NCBI RefSeq assembly: GCF_000014805.1
Contig: NC_008570.1
Span: forward strand, 4,205,501-4,269,500
Length of the DNA stretch: 64,000 bases
Origin: Aeromonas hydrophila subsp. hydrophila ATCC 7966
GTDB lineage: Bacteria > Pseudomonadota > Gammaproteobacteria > Enterobacterales > Aeromonadaceae
Direction of reading: 5' to 3'
Numbering within the stretch: position 1 is the first letter of the stretch; the number at the start of each line of letters is the position of its first letter. Under the pieces are notes generated by a model that saw only the letters and a list, made by a program, of their open reading frames with translations, searched no databases and was not told the origin of the DNA. The position numbers were made by a program, and so were the translations under genes. Below are positions 41,704 to 50,084 of this stretch, one piece after another.

Positions 41704-43365
41704 CTACTCCACCAGCCAGATCAGGGATTCATAAGGGCGCAGCATACAGGACTGCGGCCGGGCCGGGCTATCTGGGTAGTTGCCAAGCAGCAGGCGCCCC
41801 TTGCCGGTGGCCAGCTCGTCCGGCAGGGCGAAGGTGGCCGGCTCGCCGTAGAAGTTGCTCACCACCAGCAGGGTCTGGCCGTTGGCGCGGCGGACATAGG
41901 CCCAGATCTGCGGATGCCCTGCCAGCAGCTCCTGATAATCCCCCTGGGTGAAGATGGGGTGCGCCTTGCGCAGGCGGATCAGATCCCGGTAGTGCCAGAA
42001 CACCGAGTGCTGGTCGGCCAGCGCCGCCTCGGCGTTGATCAGCGGGTAGTTGGCGGCAGGCTTGAGCCAGGGCGTTCCGCTGGTGAAGCCGGCGTTGGCC
42101 GCAGCGCTCCACTGCATCGGGGTGCGCGAGTTGTCGCGGGACTTGGCGCCGAGAATGGCCAGGATCTCGGCCTCGCTCATCCCCTCGGCCTGCTTGATGG
42201 CGAAGATGTTGCGGCTCTCCACATCCTGATAGTCATCGATGCGCTGATAGCCGGGGTTAGTCATGCCGATCTCCTCCCCCTGATAGATGTAGGGGGTGCC
42301 CTGCAGGCCATGCAGCGTGCTGGCCAGCATCTTGGCGGCCACTACCCGCTGTTCACCCTCGTCACCGAAGCGGGAGACGATGCGCGGCTGATCGTGGTTA
42401 CACCAGAACAGCGCCGACCACCCCTTGCCGTGCATGCCACTCTGCCAGTGGTTGAAGATGCGCTTGAGCTCGAGGAAATCGAACGGCGCCTTGGTCCACT
42501 TGTCGCCGTTGGGGTAATCCACCTTGAGGTGGTGGAAGTTGAACACCATGGAGAGCTCGGAGCCATCCAGTGCGCCGTAACGCTGGCAGTGCTCCAGCGA
42601 AGTAGAGGACATCTCCCCCACCGTCATGGCGCCGACCGGGGCAAACACCTCGCGGCTCACATCCTGTAAAAATTCGTGGATGCGCGGCCCGTCGGTGTAG
42701 AAACGGCGGCCATCGCCTATCTCGTCATTCGGGAACGCCTGATCCTTGGAGATGAGGTTGATGACATCGAGCCGGAACCCGTCCACCCCCTTCTTGGCCC
42801 AGAAGTGGATGATGTTTTTCACCTCGGCACGTACCGCCGGGTTCTCCCAATTGAGATCCGCCTGCTCGCGGGCAAACAGGTGCAGGTAGTACTGACCGGT
42901 GAGCTCATCGAACTCCCAGGCACTGCCGCCAAACTTGGATTGCCAGTTGTTGGGCACACCGCCATCCACCGGATCGCGCCAGATGTAGTAGTCGCGGTAG
43001 GGGCTGTTTTTATCCCCCAGCGCCGACTTGAACCAGGCGTGCTCGGTGGAGGTGTGGTTCACCACGATATCCATCACGATGCGGATGTCGCGCGCGTGGG
43101 CGGCGGCCAGCAGCGCCTCGAAATCGGCCATGGTGCCGTAGGCGGGATCGATGGCAAGGTAGTCGGCGATGTCGTAGCCGTTGTCCACCTGCGGGGAGAC
43201 GTACACCGGAGTCAGCCAGAGGGCATCGACACCGAGGGTCTTGAGATAGTCGAGGCGGGCCATGATCCCCTTGAGATCGCCGGTGCCACGGGCAGCGGAA
43301 TCCTGAAAGCTCTTGGGGTAAATCTGGTAAATCACGGCGCTCTGCCACCAGGGTGTTTGGCTCAT
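41704..43365 (-). CDS. treC: Trehalose-6-phosphate hydrolase (GH13)
   Basis: 553 residues, near E. coli TreC (551), starting [22 protein letters not shown]13 motifs: [10 protein letters not shown] (region I), [10 protein letters not shown] with the nucleophile aspartate (II), GEMSS with the acid glutamate (III), and [10 protein letters not shown] (IV). It hydrolyses the trehalose-6-phosphate made by TreB to glucose and glucose-6-phosphate. A hairpin (43399-43422) lies between treB and treC and may tune their ratio. In-frame codons upstream of 43365 lie in that gap and are rejected. Confidence 0.95.
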   Translation of the reverse strand: MSQTPWWQSAVIYQIYPKSFQDSAARGTGDLKGIMARLDYLKTLGVDALWLTPVYVSPQVDNGYDIADYLAIDPAYGTMADFEALLAAAHARDIRIVMDIVVNHTSTEHAWFKSALGDKNSPYRDYYIWRDPVDGGVPNNWQSKFGGSAWEFDELTGQYYLHLFAREQADLNWENPAVRAEVKNIIHFWAKKGVDGFRLDVINLISKDQAFPNDEIGDGRRFYTDGPRIHEFLQDVSREVFAPVGAMTVGEMSSTSLEHCQRYGALDGSELSMVFNFHHLKVDYPNGDKWTKAPFDFLELKRIFNHWQSGMHGKGWSALFWCNHDQPRIVSRFGDEGEQRVVAAKMLASTLHGLQGTPYIYQGEEIGMTNPGYQRIDDYQDVESRNIFAIKQAEGMSEAEILAILGAKSRDNSRTPMQWSAAANAGFTSGTPWLKPAANYPLINAEAALADQHSVFWHYRDLIRLRKAHPIFTQGDYQELLAGHPQIWAYVRRANGQTLLVVSNFYGEPATFALPDELATGKGRLLLGNYPDSPARPQSCMLRPYESLIWLVE

Positions 43366-43398
43366 GGGTCTTGCTCTTGTCTCGAATGAAAAAGGGAG

Positions 43399-43422
43399 AG
43401 GGCGACCCCTGCGGGTCGCCCT
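43399..43422 (-). promoter_or_regulatory. Intercistronic hairpin between treB and treC
   Basis: AGGGCGACCC and GGGTCGCCCT form a perfect 10-bp stem with a CTGC loop. On the minus strand it is followed by CTCCCTTTTT, so it may partly terminate or stabilise the treB message. Confidence 0.65.
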
Positions 43423-43433
43423 GATGCGTGGGA

Positions 43434-44864
43434 TCAGGCGCTGGCCTGGGCCAGCTTGCCGGCCGCCTGCTGGCGCTTGTAGACCAGCAGGGTCAGCACC
43501 ACAGGCACTACGATGGCCACCAGCATGGCGAGGGAGTAAACGGCCCAGTATTGCGGCTGGATGGAGAGGATACCCGGCAGGCCCCCTACCCCGATGCCGT
43601 TGGCCATCACCCCGGCGAAACCGCAGATGAGGGCCGCAAGGCTGGAGCCCACCATGGCGCACAGCATGGGGAACTTGTACTTGAGGTTGATGCCGTACAT
43701 GGCCGGCTCGGTCACCCCAAGGTAGGCGGAGATGGCGGCAGGCACCGAGATCTCCCGCTCGTTCTCCTTGCGGCTGATCAGAATGATGCCGACGACCGCA
43801 GACGCCTGAGCGATGTTGGAGAGGGCGATCAGCGGCCAGATCGGGGTGCCACCCATGCTCTGCATCAGCTGCAGATCCACCGCGTTGGTGGTGTGGTGGA
43901 TGCCGGTGATGACCAGTGGCGCGTAGAGGAAGCCGAACAGGGCGGCACCGATGGGGGCAAACGAACCTGTCATGGCCGCCTTGGCAGCAAAGCCGACGCC
44001 GTCACCCAGCCAACGACCGAACGGGCCGATAAAGGCGTGGGCCACGATCACCGCCAGCAGCAGGGAGATGAAGGGGACGATCACCAGATAGAGATAGGCC
44101 GGAATGATGCGCTTGAGGTTGGTCTCCACCCAGGCCAGGAATACCCCCGCCAGCAGGGCCGGAATGACCTGGGCCTGATAACCCACCTTCTGGATGACGA
44201 ACAGACCGAAGTCCCACACCTCGGGGGTCTGCTGACCGATGCCGTAGGCGTTCATCAGTTGCGGGGAGACCAGGGTGATACCGAGCACGATACCCAGGAT
44301 CTCGGAGCCGCCCATCTTCTTGACCGCAGACCAGCAGACGCCCACCGGCAGGAAGTGGAAGATCGCCTCGCCCAGCAGCCAGAGGAAGGCATGCACCTGC
44401 GCCCAGAACTGGCTGATCTCGATGAGGGAATGAGTGCCGTCGTCGAACATCTTGATGTCGCCGATGACGTTGCGAAAGCCCAGGATCAGACCGCCGGTGA
44501 TGATGGCGGGCAGCAGCGGCACGAAGATCTCCGCCAGATGGGAGATGCCCCGCTCCAGCGGGTTCATGTTCTGGCGCGCCGCCTGCTTGGCGGCCTCCTT
44601 GCTGCCGCCGCTGACACCGATCTCTTCGGTCAGCGCCTTGTACCACTGCTCCACCTCGTTGCCGATGACCACCTGGAACTGACCACCCTGGGTGAAGCTC
44701 CCCTTCACCGCCGGGATGGTTTCGATGGCCTTGCTGTCGGCCTTGGCCGGATCGTTCAGGACGAAGCGCAGCCGGGTCAGGCAGTGGCTGACGGTGGCGA
44801 TGTTCTCCTTGCCACCGATCTTGTCGATGAGCGTGGCCAGGTGTTGTGCGTTGATCTTGGACAT
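43434..44864 (-). CDS. treB: Trehalose-specific PTS enzyme IIBC
   Basis: 476 residues, near E. coli TreB (473), from the ATG at 44864 (MSKINAQHLATLIDKIGG). The N-terminal EIIB domain has the phosphorylated cysteine in ATVSHCLTRLRFVL. The C-terminal EIIC membrane domain includes GFRNVIGDIKMFDDG, TGIHHTTNAVDLQLMQ and GVTEPAMYGINLKYKFP. It imports trehalose as trehalose-6-phosphate using EIIA from elsewhere, probably the glucose Crr as in E. coli. Two TreR operators and a CRP box lie upstream. Confidence 0.95.
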   Translation of the reverse strand: MSKINAQHLATLIDKIGGKENIATVSHCLTRLRFVLNDPAKADSKAIETIPAVKGSFTQGGQFQVVIGNEVEQWYKALTEEIGVSGGSKEAAKQAARQNMNPLERGISHLAEIFVPLLPAIITGGLILGFRNVIGDIKMFDDGTHSLIEISQFWAQVHAFLWLLGEAIFHFLPVGVCWSAVKKMGGSEILGIVLGITLVSPQLMNAYGIGQQTPEVWDFGLFVIQKVGYQAQVIPALLAGVFLAWVETNLKRIIPAYLYLVIVPFISLLLAVIVAHAFIGPFGRWLGDGVGFAAKAAMTGSFAPIGAALFGFLYAPLVITGIHHTTNAVDLQLMQSMGGTPIWPLIALSNIAQASAVVGIILISRKENEREISVPAAISAYLGVTEPAMYGINLKYKFPMLCAMVGSSLAALICGFAGVMANGIGVGGLPGILSIQPQYWAVYSLAMLVAIVVPVVLTLLVYKRQQAAGKLAQASA

Positions 44865-44936
44865 GAGTCTTCCCTCTGTGACTCCATTGATATTGGTCTG
44901 CGTCGCCCTTTTGGGCCAGTCAGTGGGCCCGAGCGT

Positions 44937-44956
44937 TTTTGGTATCGTTCCCATTT
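44937..44956. promoter_or_regulatory. TreR operator O2 (imperfect)
   Basis: A 20-bp site matching 15 of 20 positions of the upstream palindrome and sharing its complete CGTTCCCATTT half. Its centre is 46 bp from the perfect site, so cooperative binding or a small loop is possible. Confidence 0.6.
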
Positions 44957-44982
44957 AGCATGCCGACAATCTTGCCAGATCA

Positions 44983-45002
44983 AAATGGGAACGTTCCCAT
45001 TT
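44983..45002. promoter_or_regulatory. TreR operator O1 (perfect palindrome)
   Basis: AAATGGGAAC and GTTCCCATTT make a perfect 20-bp palindrome with the CG centre and GGGAACGTTCCC core known for TreR/LacI-type operators. It lies upstream of treB and downstream of treR. Confidence 0.85.
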
Positions 45003-45022
45003 CGTGGCCGAGCTCACAAAAA

Positions 45023-45037
45023 GCACAGTTTTTGTGC
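45023..45037 (-). terminator. Weak terminator of treR
   Basis: On the minus strand GCACA-AAAAC-TGTGC is followed by T5. It would separate treR from treBC, leaving treB to its own regulated promoter. Confidence 0.5.
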
Positions 45038-45044
45038 AGGACTA

Positions 45045-45060
45045 GGTGATGGCAATCACA
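45045..45060. promoter_or_regulatory. CRP box upstream of treB
   Basis: GGTGA-N6-TCACA matches 9 of 10 CRP half-site positions. It overlaps the treR stop codon, about 50 bp upstream of the perfect TreR operator, a plausible activator position for treB. Confidence 0.55.
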
Positions 45061-46003
45061 GAGGGTGGCTGGGGGCTATGGTCGCCAGCGGGGGCAGATC
45101 CTGCTCGATCTGGCCGAGCAGCTGACGGGCCGCCTGCTCGCCCGCCCCCTTGTAGCCGAGATCCAGGCTGAGGGCGTTGGGGAAGAGAAAGCTGAGCATG
45201 GGGTTGTTGCCAAGACCGGTCACCAGCACCTCGCTGCGCCCCTGCTCCTGCAAGTATTTCGCCGCGCCGATGGCGAGGGTGTCGCTGGCGCAGACCAGGG
45301 CGCCGGTAGTCGGGGTGAGCAGCTCCCCTGCCAGCCGGTAGCCGCTCTGCAGGCTGAGATCGCCGAGGGCGCTGCGCGCCGCCAGCCCCTGCTCGGCACA
45401 GTAGCCGAGGTAGGCATCGAGCCGGCGCTGGCCGGTGGTGAGGTCGCTGGTATCCACCCCCAGGTAGGCGATGTCGCGAATGCCGCGGGCGGCGAGCTGG
45501 TCCAGCATGGTGTGCACCGCCCCGGCGTCGTCGAAACAGACCGAGGAGAAGCCGGGATGATCGCGGGCCACCAGCACCAGCTTATCCCTGAGCGGCGCCA
45601 TGGCGGCATAGTCCAGGTCGTTGAAGGCGAACAAAATGATGCCATCCACCCCGCGCCGCTCCAGCACAGCCAGATGCTCCTGCACCTTGGCGGGGGAGAA
45701 CTTGCTCTCCATCAGCACGGCGTCGTAACCGCGCTGGTAGAGGGTCTCCAGCATGCCGCGCACCGCCTGGTTTTCCGAGCTGGAGTCGAGCCGCGAGACG
45801 ATGATCCCCACCACCTGCTGGCTCTGGCTGCGCATGGCCCGCGCCGACTTGCTCGGCACGAAGCCGTGTTCGGCGATGATCTGCTCCACCCGATCGCGGG
45901 TCGCCTGCTTCACCTTGGGATCCTGATTGAGCACCCGGGAGACGGTCGACTTGCCGACACCACTGAGTCGGGCGATATCGAGGATGGTCAGTTTTTTGTC
46001 CAT
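45056..46003 (-). CDS. treR: TreR, LacI-family trehalose operon repressor
   Basis: 315 residues from the ATG at 46003, the same length as E. coli TreR. The LacI helix-turn-helix is LTILDIARLSGVGKSTVSRVLNQD. The periplasmic-binding fold includes VVGIIVSRLDSSSENQAV and a C-terminal region that in the family binds trehalose-6-phosphate as inducer. A GTG four codons upstream is in frame but lacks a better ribosome site. It is transcribed toward treB, with operators between, so it represses treBC directly. Confidence 0.93.
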   Translation of the reverse strand: MDKKLTILDIARLSGVGKSTVSRVLNQDPKVKQATRDRVEQIIAEHGFVPSKSARAMRSQSQQVVGIIVSRLDSSSENQAVRGMLETLYQRGYDAVLMESKFSPAKVQEHLAVLERRGVDGIILFAFNDLDYAAMAPLRDKLVLVARDHPGFSSVCFDDAGAVHTMLDQLAARGIRDIAYLGVDTSDLTTGQRRLDAYLGYCAEQGLAARSALGDLSLQSGYRLAGELLTPTTGALVCASDTLAIGAAKYLQEQGRSEVLVTGLGNNPMLSFLFPNALSLDLGYKGAGEQAARQLLGQIEQDLPPLATIAPSHPL

Positions 46004-46121
46004 GAAGTGGCTCACAGGGGCTCGGCGGTGGAATTGCCCACATTGTTGTGATTAACCCCTGTGAATACAAGCCCATGGCGTTAGAATGCCCCTTTGGCCC
46101 CGGCGAACGCCGTGCCATTCG

Positions 46122-46264
46122 CCATCGCACAGGACGCGCATCATGGGTCTATTCGCCAGTCGGCTTCAATCTCTCTCCGTCACGGGTCCCGTCTATCGCA
46201 CAGGAGATCCATCATGACTCTGCTGGCCAGTCTGCACTTCTCCCTCTCCATCACGGGCCCCATC
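46122..46264 (+). repeat. Diverged tandem duplication of an AEC transporter start region (unit 71 bp)
   Basis: Copy 1 (46122-46192) and copy 2 (46193-46264) lie directly in tandem. Both contain TATCGCACAGGA-type ribosome sites, a CATCATG start, and related codons (SLSVTGP against SLSITGP). Identity is about 70% by hand count. Confidence 0.8.
46143..46217 (+). pseudogene. Short ORF: copy of the AEC transporter N-terminus
   Basis: 24 codons from the ATG 46143 with its own AGGA site. It begins MGLFASRLQSLSVTGP, against MTLLASLHFSLSITGP in the transporter, then ends at TGA 46215-46217. That stop overlaps the transporter start codon as ATGA, the classic translational-coupling arrangement. Either a decayed copy or a functional upstream ORF. 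Confidence 0.55.
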
Positions 46265-47164
46265 TGCGTGGTGCTGCTGCTCGGCATCTGGCTCAAGCAG
46301 CTGGGTCTGTTGCCCGACAGCTTCGTCGAGTCCGCCTCCCGCCTGGTATTCCAGGTCACCCTGCCCGCCCTGTTGTTCCTCAGCATGGTGCGCACCGACT
46401 TTTCCACCATGCCGAGCCCCTGGCTCATCCTCTACGGCCTGCTCGGCACCCTCACCGGCTTTCTGGTGCTGGAGCTGTTGGCAGCCCGCTTCATCCCCGA
46501 GCGGCGCCAGCGCGGCATCTTCGTGCAGGGCAGCTTTCGCGGCAACATGGGGATCATGGGGCTGGCCTATGTACAGAACGCCTACGGCGCCGAAGGGATC
46601 GGCGCCGCCGCCCTGCTGGTGGGCTCGGTCACCGTGCTCTACAACGTGCTCGCGGTGATCACCCTGACCCGCAGCCTGGGGGGCAGCAAGGGCATCAAGC
46701 CGATCCTCAAGGGGATCGCCAAAAATCCGCTGATCATCGCCATTCTGTCCGCCCTGCCCTTCGGCTTGCTCGGCATCGAGCTGCCCCAGCTGGTGATCAC
46801 CACCGGTAACTACTTTGCCAACATGACCCTGCCGCTGGCCCTGCTCTGCACCGGTGCCAGCCTCAACCTCAAGGCCCTGCGCGGGGGCGCCCTGCTGACC
46901 GGCTGGGCCACCGTCAACCGGCTGTTCTGCATCCCGGTGCTGCTGGTAATGGGGGCCTGGGCACTGGGCTTCAGTCCGCAGGCGCTCGGCATCCTGTTTC
47001 TCATCAGCTCCACCCCCACCGCCGCCGCCAGCTATGTGATGACCCGCGCCATGGGGGGCGACAGCGTGCTGGCAGCCAACATCATCGCCACCACCACGCT
47101 GGGTTCGCTGGTCAGCACCAGCCTGGGCGCCGCCCTGATGAACTATCTGGGGCTGATGGGCTAG
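46214..47164 (+). CDS. AEC-family (auxin efflux carrier-like) transporter
   Basis: 316 residues with about ten hydrophobic segments and no large soluble domain. AEC/PF03547 features: an N-terminal GPICVVLLLGIWLKQLG, a conserved QGSFRGNMGIMGLAYV stretch, and a C-terminal LFLISSTPTAAASYVMTRAMGGD. Bacterial AEC members move malate, malonate or other organic acids; the substrate here is unknown. The ATG at 46214 has AGGAG, while upstream in-frame codons from 46094 cross the duplicated start region. It diverges from treR. Confidence 0.85.
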   Translation: MTLLASLHFSLSITGPICVVLLLGIWLKQLGLLPDSFVESASRLVFQVTLPALLFLSMVRTDFSTMPSPWLILYGLLGTLTGFLVLELLAARFIPERRQRGIFVQGSFRGNMGIMGLAYVQNAYGAEGIGAAALLVGSVTVLYNVLAVITLTRSLGGSKGIKPILKGIAKNPLIIAILSALPFGLLGIELPQLVITTGNYFANMTLPLALLCTGASLNLKALRGGALLTGWATVNRLFCIPVLLVMGAWALGFSPQALGILFLISSTPTAAASYVMTRAMGGDSVLAANIIATTTLGSLVSTSLGAALMNYLGLMG

Positions 47165-47231
47165 CCAGCAGCTTGACCTTGCCGCGGGCGGCAGCTTTAC
47201 GCTGACTACCTATCAACAGAGGAGCTATCCC

Positions 47232-47426
47232 ATGACCATCGAACTCACCGTCTCCGGCATGTCCTGCGGTGGCTGCGCCGCCAGCCTGCAAAAAGCCCTG
47301 CTGGCCCAGCCTGCCGTCAGCACCGCCAGCGTCGACTTTGCCAGCAGCAAGGCCGTCATCGAGAGCGAACTGAGCAAGGCCGAGCTGATCGCCCTGATCG
47401 AAGCCAAGGGCTTCTCGGCGAGTTAA
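47232..47426 (+). CDS. CopZ-like heavy-metal-associated (HMA) protein
   Basis: 64 residues, a single HMA domain with the metal-binding motif GMSCGGCAASL (M-x-C-x-x-C) near residues 9-15 and a ferredoxin-like beta-alpha-beta pattern. Such proteins carry Cu(I) to P-type ATPases or regulators. No copper ATPase is adjacent. The ATG at 47232 has a GAGGAG site 67 bp after the AEC stop, so it may be read from the same transcript. Confidence 0.88.
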   Translation: MTIELTVSGMSCGGCAASLQKALLAQPAVSTASVDFASSKAVIESELSKAELIALIEAKGFSAS

Positions 47427-47480
47427 ATTATCTCCATATAGGTATAAAACAGGTTAAAATTCTGTACCCAGCTGTTTTTT

Positions 47481-47496
47481 GGTGAGAGTCATCACA
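47481..47496 (+). promoter_or_regulatory. CRP box upstream of ansB
   Basis: GGTGA-N6-TCACA matches 9 of 10 CRP positions, about 63 bp before the ansB start. E. coli ansB is activated by CRP and FNR, which supports the call; no FNR box is obvious here. Confidence 0.6.
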
Positions 47497-47558
47497 AACC
47501 CCGGCAACAGAAAGCGCAAACTTGCTGCAATTTTTCTCACCTCAGAAGGATTTGCTGC

Positions 47559-48617
47559 ATGACTCTCCCGATCCGCAAGACCCTGCTCGCCGCCGTCCTC
47601 GGCCTGACCCTCTCCCCGATGGCCATGGCCCTGCCCAACGTCCATATCCTGGCCACCGGCGGTACCATTGCCGGGGCGGGACAGTCCGCCACCCAGTCCA
47701 ACTACGAGGCCGGTAAGGTGGCCATCGAGACGCTGATCGCCGCCGTGCCCGAGATGAAGAACGTGGCCGACGTGCAGGGTGAGCAGGTGGTCAAGATCGG
47801 CTCCCAGGACATGAACGACGAGGTGTGGCTCAAACTGGCCAAGCGGGTCAACGAGCTGCTGGCCAAGGATGACGTGGACGGTATCGTCATCACCCACGGC
47901 ACCGACACCATGGAAGAGACCGCCTACTTCCTCAACCTGACCGTCAAGAGCGACAAGCCGGTGGTGCTGGTCGGCGCCATGCGCCCCTCCACCGCCATGA
48001 GCGCCGACGGTCCGATGAACCTCTACAACGCCGTGGTGACCGCCTCTGACCCCGCCTCCAAGGGACGTGGCGTCATGGTGGCGATGAACGACACCGTGCT
48101 CGATGCCCGCGACGTCACCAAGACCAACACCACCGGGGTGCAGACCTTCGCCTCCCCCAACTTCGGCCCGCTCGGCTACATCCACAACGGCAAGATCGAC
48201 TATCAGCGCAGCCCGGCCCGTCTGCATACCAGCAAGACCCCGTTTGACGTGAGCAAGCTCGACAAGCTGCCGCAGGTCGGCATCGTCTACAGCTACGCCA
48301 ACGCCACCGATCTGCCGGCCAAGGCGATGGTGGATGCCAAGTTCGACGGCATCGTCAGCGCCGGGGTGGGCAACGGCAACCTCTACCACACCCTGTTCGA
48401 CACCCTGGCCAAGGCGAGCAAGGACGGTATCCGGGTAGTGCGCTCCGCTCGCGTGCCGACCGGTTCCACCACTCTGGATGCCGAGATCGATGACGCCAAG
48501 TACGGCTTCGTCGCCGCCGAGACCCTCAACCCGCAGAAAGCGCGGATCCTGTTGATGCTCTCGCTCACCCAGAGCAAGGATCCGGCCCAGATCCAGCGCT
48601 GGTTCCAGCAGTTCTGA
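47559..48617 (+). CDS. ansB: Type II periplasmic L-asparaginase
   Basis: 352 residues, near E. coli AnsB (348). A signal peptide (TLLAAVLGLTLSPMAMA) precedes the asparaginase fold. The first catalytic threonine is in ILATGGTIAG, and the second signature is GIVITHGTDTMEETAYFL, with the TDT motif and the lysine region VVLVGAMRPSTAMSADGP. It hydrolyses asparagine, and more slowly glutamine, in the periplasm. The ATG at 47559 has an AAGGA site. A CRP box and a terminator flank it. Confidence 0.95.
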   Translation: MTLPIRKTLLAAVLGLTLSPMAMALPNVHILATGGTIAGAGQSATQSNYEAGKVAIETLIAAVPEMKNVADVQGEQVVKIGSQDMNDEVWLKLAKRVNELLAKDDVDGIVITHGTDTMEETAYFLNLTVKSDKPVVLVGAMRPSTAMSADGPMNLYNAVVTASDPASKGRGVMVAMNDTVLDARDVTKTNTTGVQTFASPNFGPLGYIHNGKIDYQRSPARLHTSKTPFDVSKLDKLPQVGIVYSYANATDLPAKAMVDAKFDGIVSAGVGNGNLYHTLFDTLAKASKDGIRVVRSARVPTGSTTLDAEIDDAKYGFVAAETLNPQKARILLMLSLTQSKDPAQIQRWFQQF

Positions 48618-48657
48618 CCTCCTTGCCGGCATCGGCCGGCATGGGGTGATGACAACA

Positions 48658-48686
48658 AAAAGGGCGGGACAAGATCCCGCCCTTTT
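48658..48686. terminator. Bidirectional terminator between ansB and the cation exchanger gene
   Basis: AAAAGGGCGGGA and TCCCGCCCTTTT form a 12-bp stem around a five-base loop, with T runs on both strands. Confidence 0.9.
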
Positions 48687-48707
48687 GCATGCGATGCGGC
48701 TGGTGCC

Positions 48708-49694
48708 TCAGTTCGCCATCAGCCAGCCGCAGAAGCCAAGATAGATAAGCCCCACCCAGGCGAGCCTGCCCGCCGTCATCCGCTCCCGACTGAACCCCCA
48801 CCACAACAGCACGACCGCCAGCAGCGTCACCAGCGAGGAGACCATCATGGTGCTGTCCAGCAGCCAGGGGGTGAACAACAGGCAGAACGCCTTGGGAATG
48901 GTGCCCTGGATCATCATGGCCCCCGAGATATTGGCCAGTGCCAGCCGGTGCTTGCCCTGCCGCACCCAGATCAGCACGTTCATCAGCTCGGGCATCTCGG
49001 TCGCCACCGGGCTCAGCAACAGGGCCGCCAGCACCGGCGAGAGGCCGAACAGCTCGCCCATGCTCTCCAGCTGGTGAACGAACAGCTGGGCCGCCAGCGC
49101 CACCACCACCAGCGCCACCAGGGTTTGCAGCAGCACCTTACCGAGCGCCGGGATCTCGGCACCCGGATCCAGCTTGAGGGGCTCTGGCAACTCGACCTCG
49201 TGGCTGTCGGTCTGTTTCAGCTCGCGCCGCACATAGACCAGATACACCAGCACGAACAGCGGGGCCAGCCAGGTTTTACCGGTGAAGGCCACCATGCCGA
49301 GGGCCACCGCCACCAGGAAGATGCCGACGAACCAGGCCTGATCGCGGCCTATCTCGCGCTGCACCTCGCCATCGATTGCCCTGTGCTCGCGGCTCATGCA
49401 CAGCAGCAGGGTCACGCCGACGGCGGCATAGCCAATGGTGGAGAGTACCAGCGGACCGCCGAGGGCGGCGCCTATCCCGATCTGCTGCTGAGCGGGGGCA
49501 TTCCCCATCAGCAATGCGGTCAGGGTGACGATGCACTCGGGCAGGGCCGTGCCGAGGGCCGCCAGCAGGGAGCCGGTGGCACTCTGGGAGAACTTGAAGT
49601 GGTGGCCGGTCCATTCGATGCCGTTGACGAAATATTCGCAGGCCAGATAGATGGTGACGGCAGAGAGCAGAAATAACAGCAGGGTGATCAGCAT
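48708..49694 (-). CDS. Sodium/calcium exchanger (CaX/NCX-type) family cation antiporter
   Basis: 328 residues from the ATG at 49694, with about ten hydrophobic segments. The two inverted exchanger repeats are visible: SQSATGSLLAALGTALPECIVTL and SPVLAALLLSPVATEMPELMNVL, the paired alpha-repeats with acidic residues that bind the cation. The long in-frame region upstream (to 49859) is the RNA leader, not protein. An Mn2+ riboswitch in that leader suggests the exported ion is Mn2+ or that Mn2+ controls a Ca2+ exchanger. It reads into the ansB terminator. Confidence 0.88.
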   Translation of the reverse strand: MLITLLLFLLSAVTIYLACEYFVNGIEWTGHHFKFSQSATGSLLAALGTALPECIVTLTALLMGNAPAQQQIGIGAALGGPLVLSTIGYAAVGVTLLLCMSREHRAIDGEVQREIGRDQAWFVGIFLVAVALGMVAFTGKTWLAPLFVLVYLVYVRRELKQTDSHEVELPEPLKLDPGAEIPALGKVLLQTLVALVVVALAAQLFVHQLESMGELFGLSPVLAALLLSPVATEMPELMNVLIWVRQGKHRLALANISGAMMIQGTIPKAFCLLFTPWLLDSTMMVSSLVTLLAVVLLWWGFSRERMTAGRLAWVGLIYLGFCGWLMAN

Positions 49695-49764
49695 GATGAG
49701 TAACCGCCAGGCGAGCAGAACAACCAATGGACCCGATACGGCTCGCCCGGCTGGCTTGCATATC

Positions 49765-49885
49765 GAGGCCAAAGGTCTTGCAGAGCGATGGATACCATCG
49801 CCGCCCATGCCATGGATCTGAGGATCCAAGAATGTTGACATGAGCCCTGCCCGGATCACGGGCGGGTTGCTACTCCCCTATGACA
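49765..49885 (-). ncRNA. yybP-ykoY (Mn2+) riboswitch in the exchanger leader
   Basis: On the minus strand the element contains the hallmark GGGGAGUAGC (complement of 49869-49878), the conserved UCAACAUUCUUGG (49825-49837), and a GCAAGACCUUUG segment (49770-49781), in the order expected for the yybP-ykoY family. This family binds Mn2+ and controls exporters such as MntP and several cation transporters. It lies 71-191 bases upstream of the exchanger ATG at 49694, leaving room for an expression platform (a GCCGGGCGAGCC stem region). Folding has not been computed. Confidence 0.8.
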
Positions 49886-50084
49886 GTGCGGGCTTTTTAC
49901 CAAGTTGAGCGCCGCCTCACAAGGCAAACTAATGATCATTCGCTCAACAAGTTGTAAGGGAATGTAACCGTCCCACCACCGGCTTTGCCGTCCGGATCCA
50001 CTCCCCTGTCGCTGAACGCTTCGCCTTGGCACACCGTTTGCTATGAGATGACTACTGTCCACACTGATTTGGGAAGGGTGAACG

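Noticed and set aside
47515..47560. Fourth start-region duplication, upstream of ansB
   Set aside because: Only a short TTGCTGCA match, with no shared ribosome site, start codon or codons.
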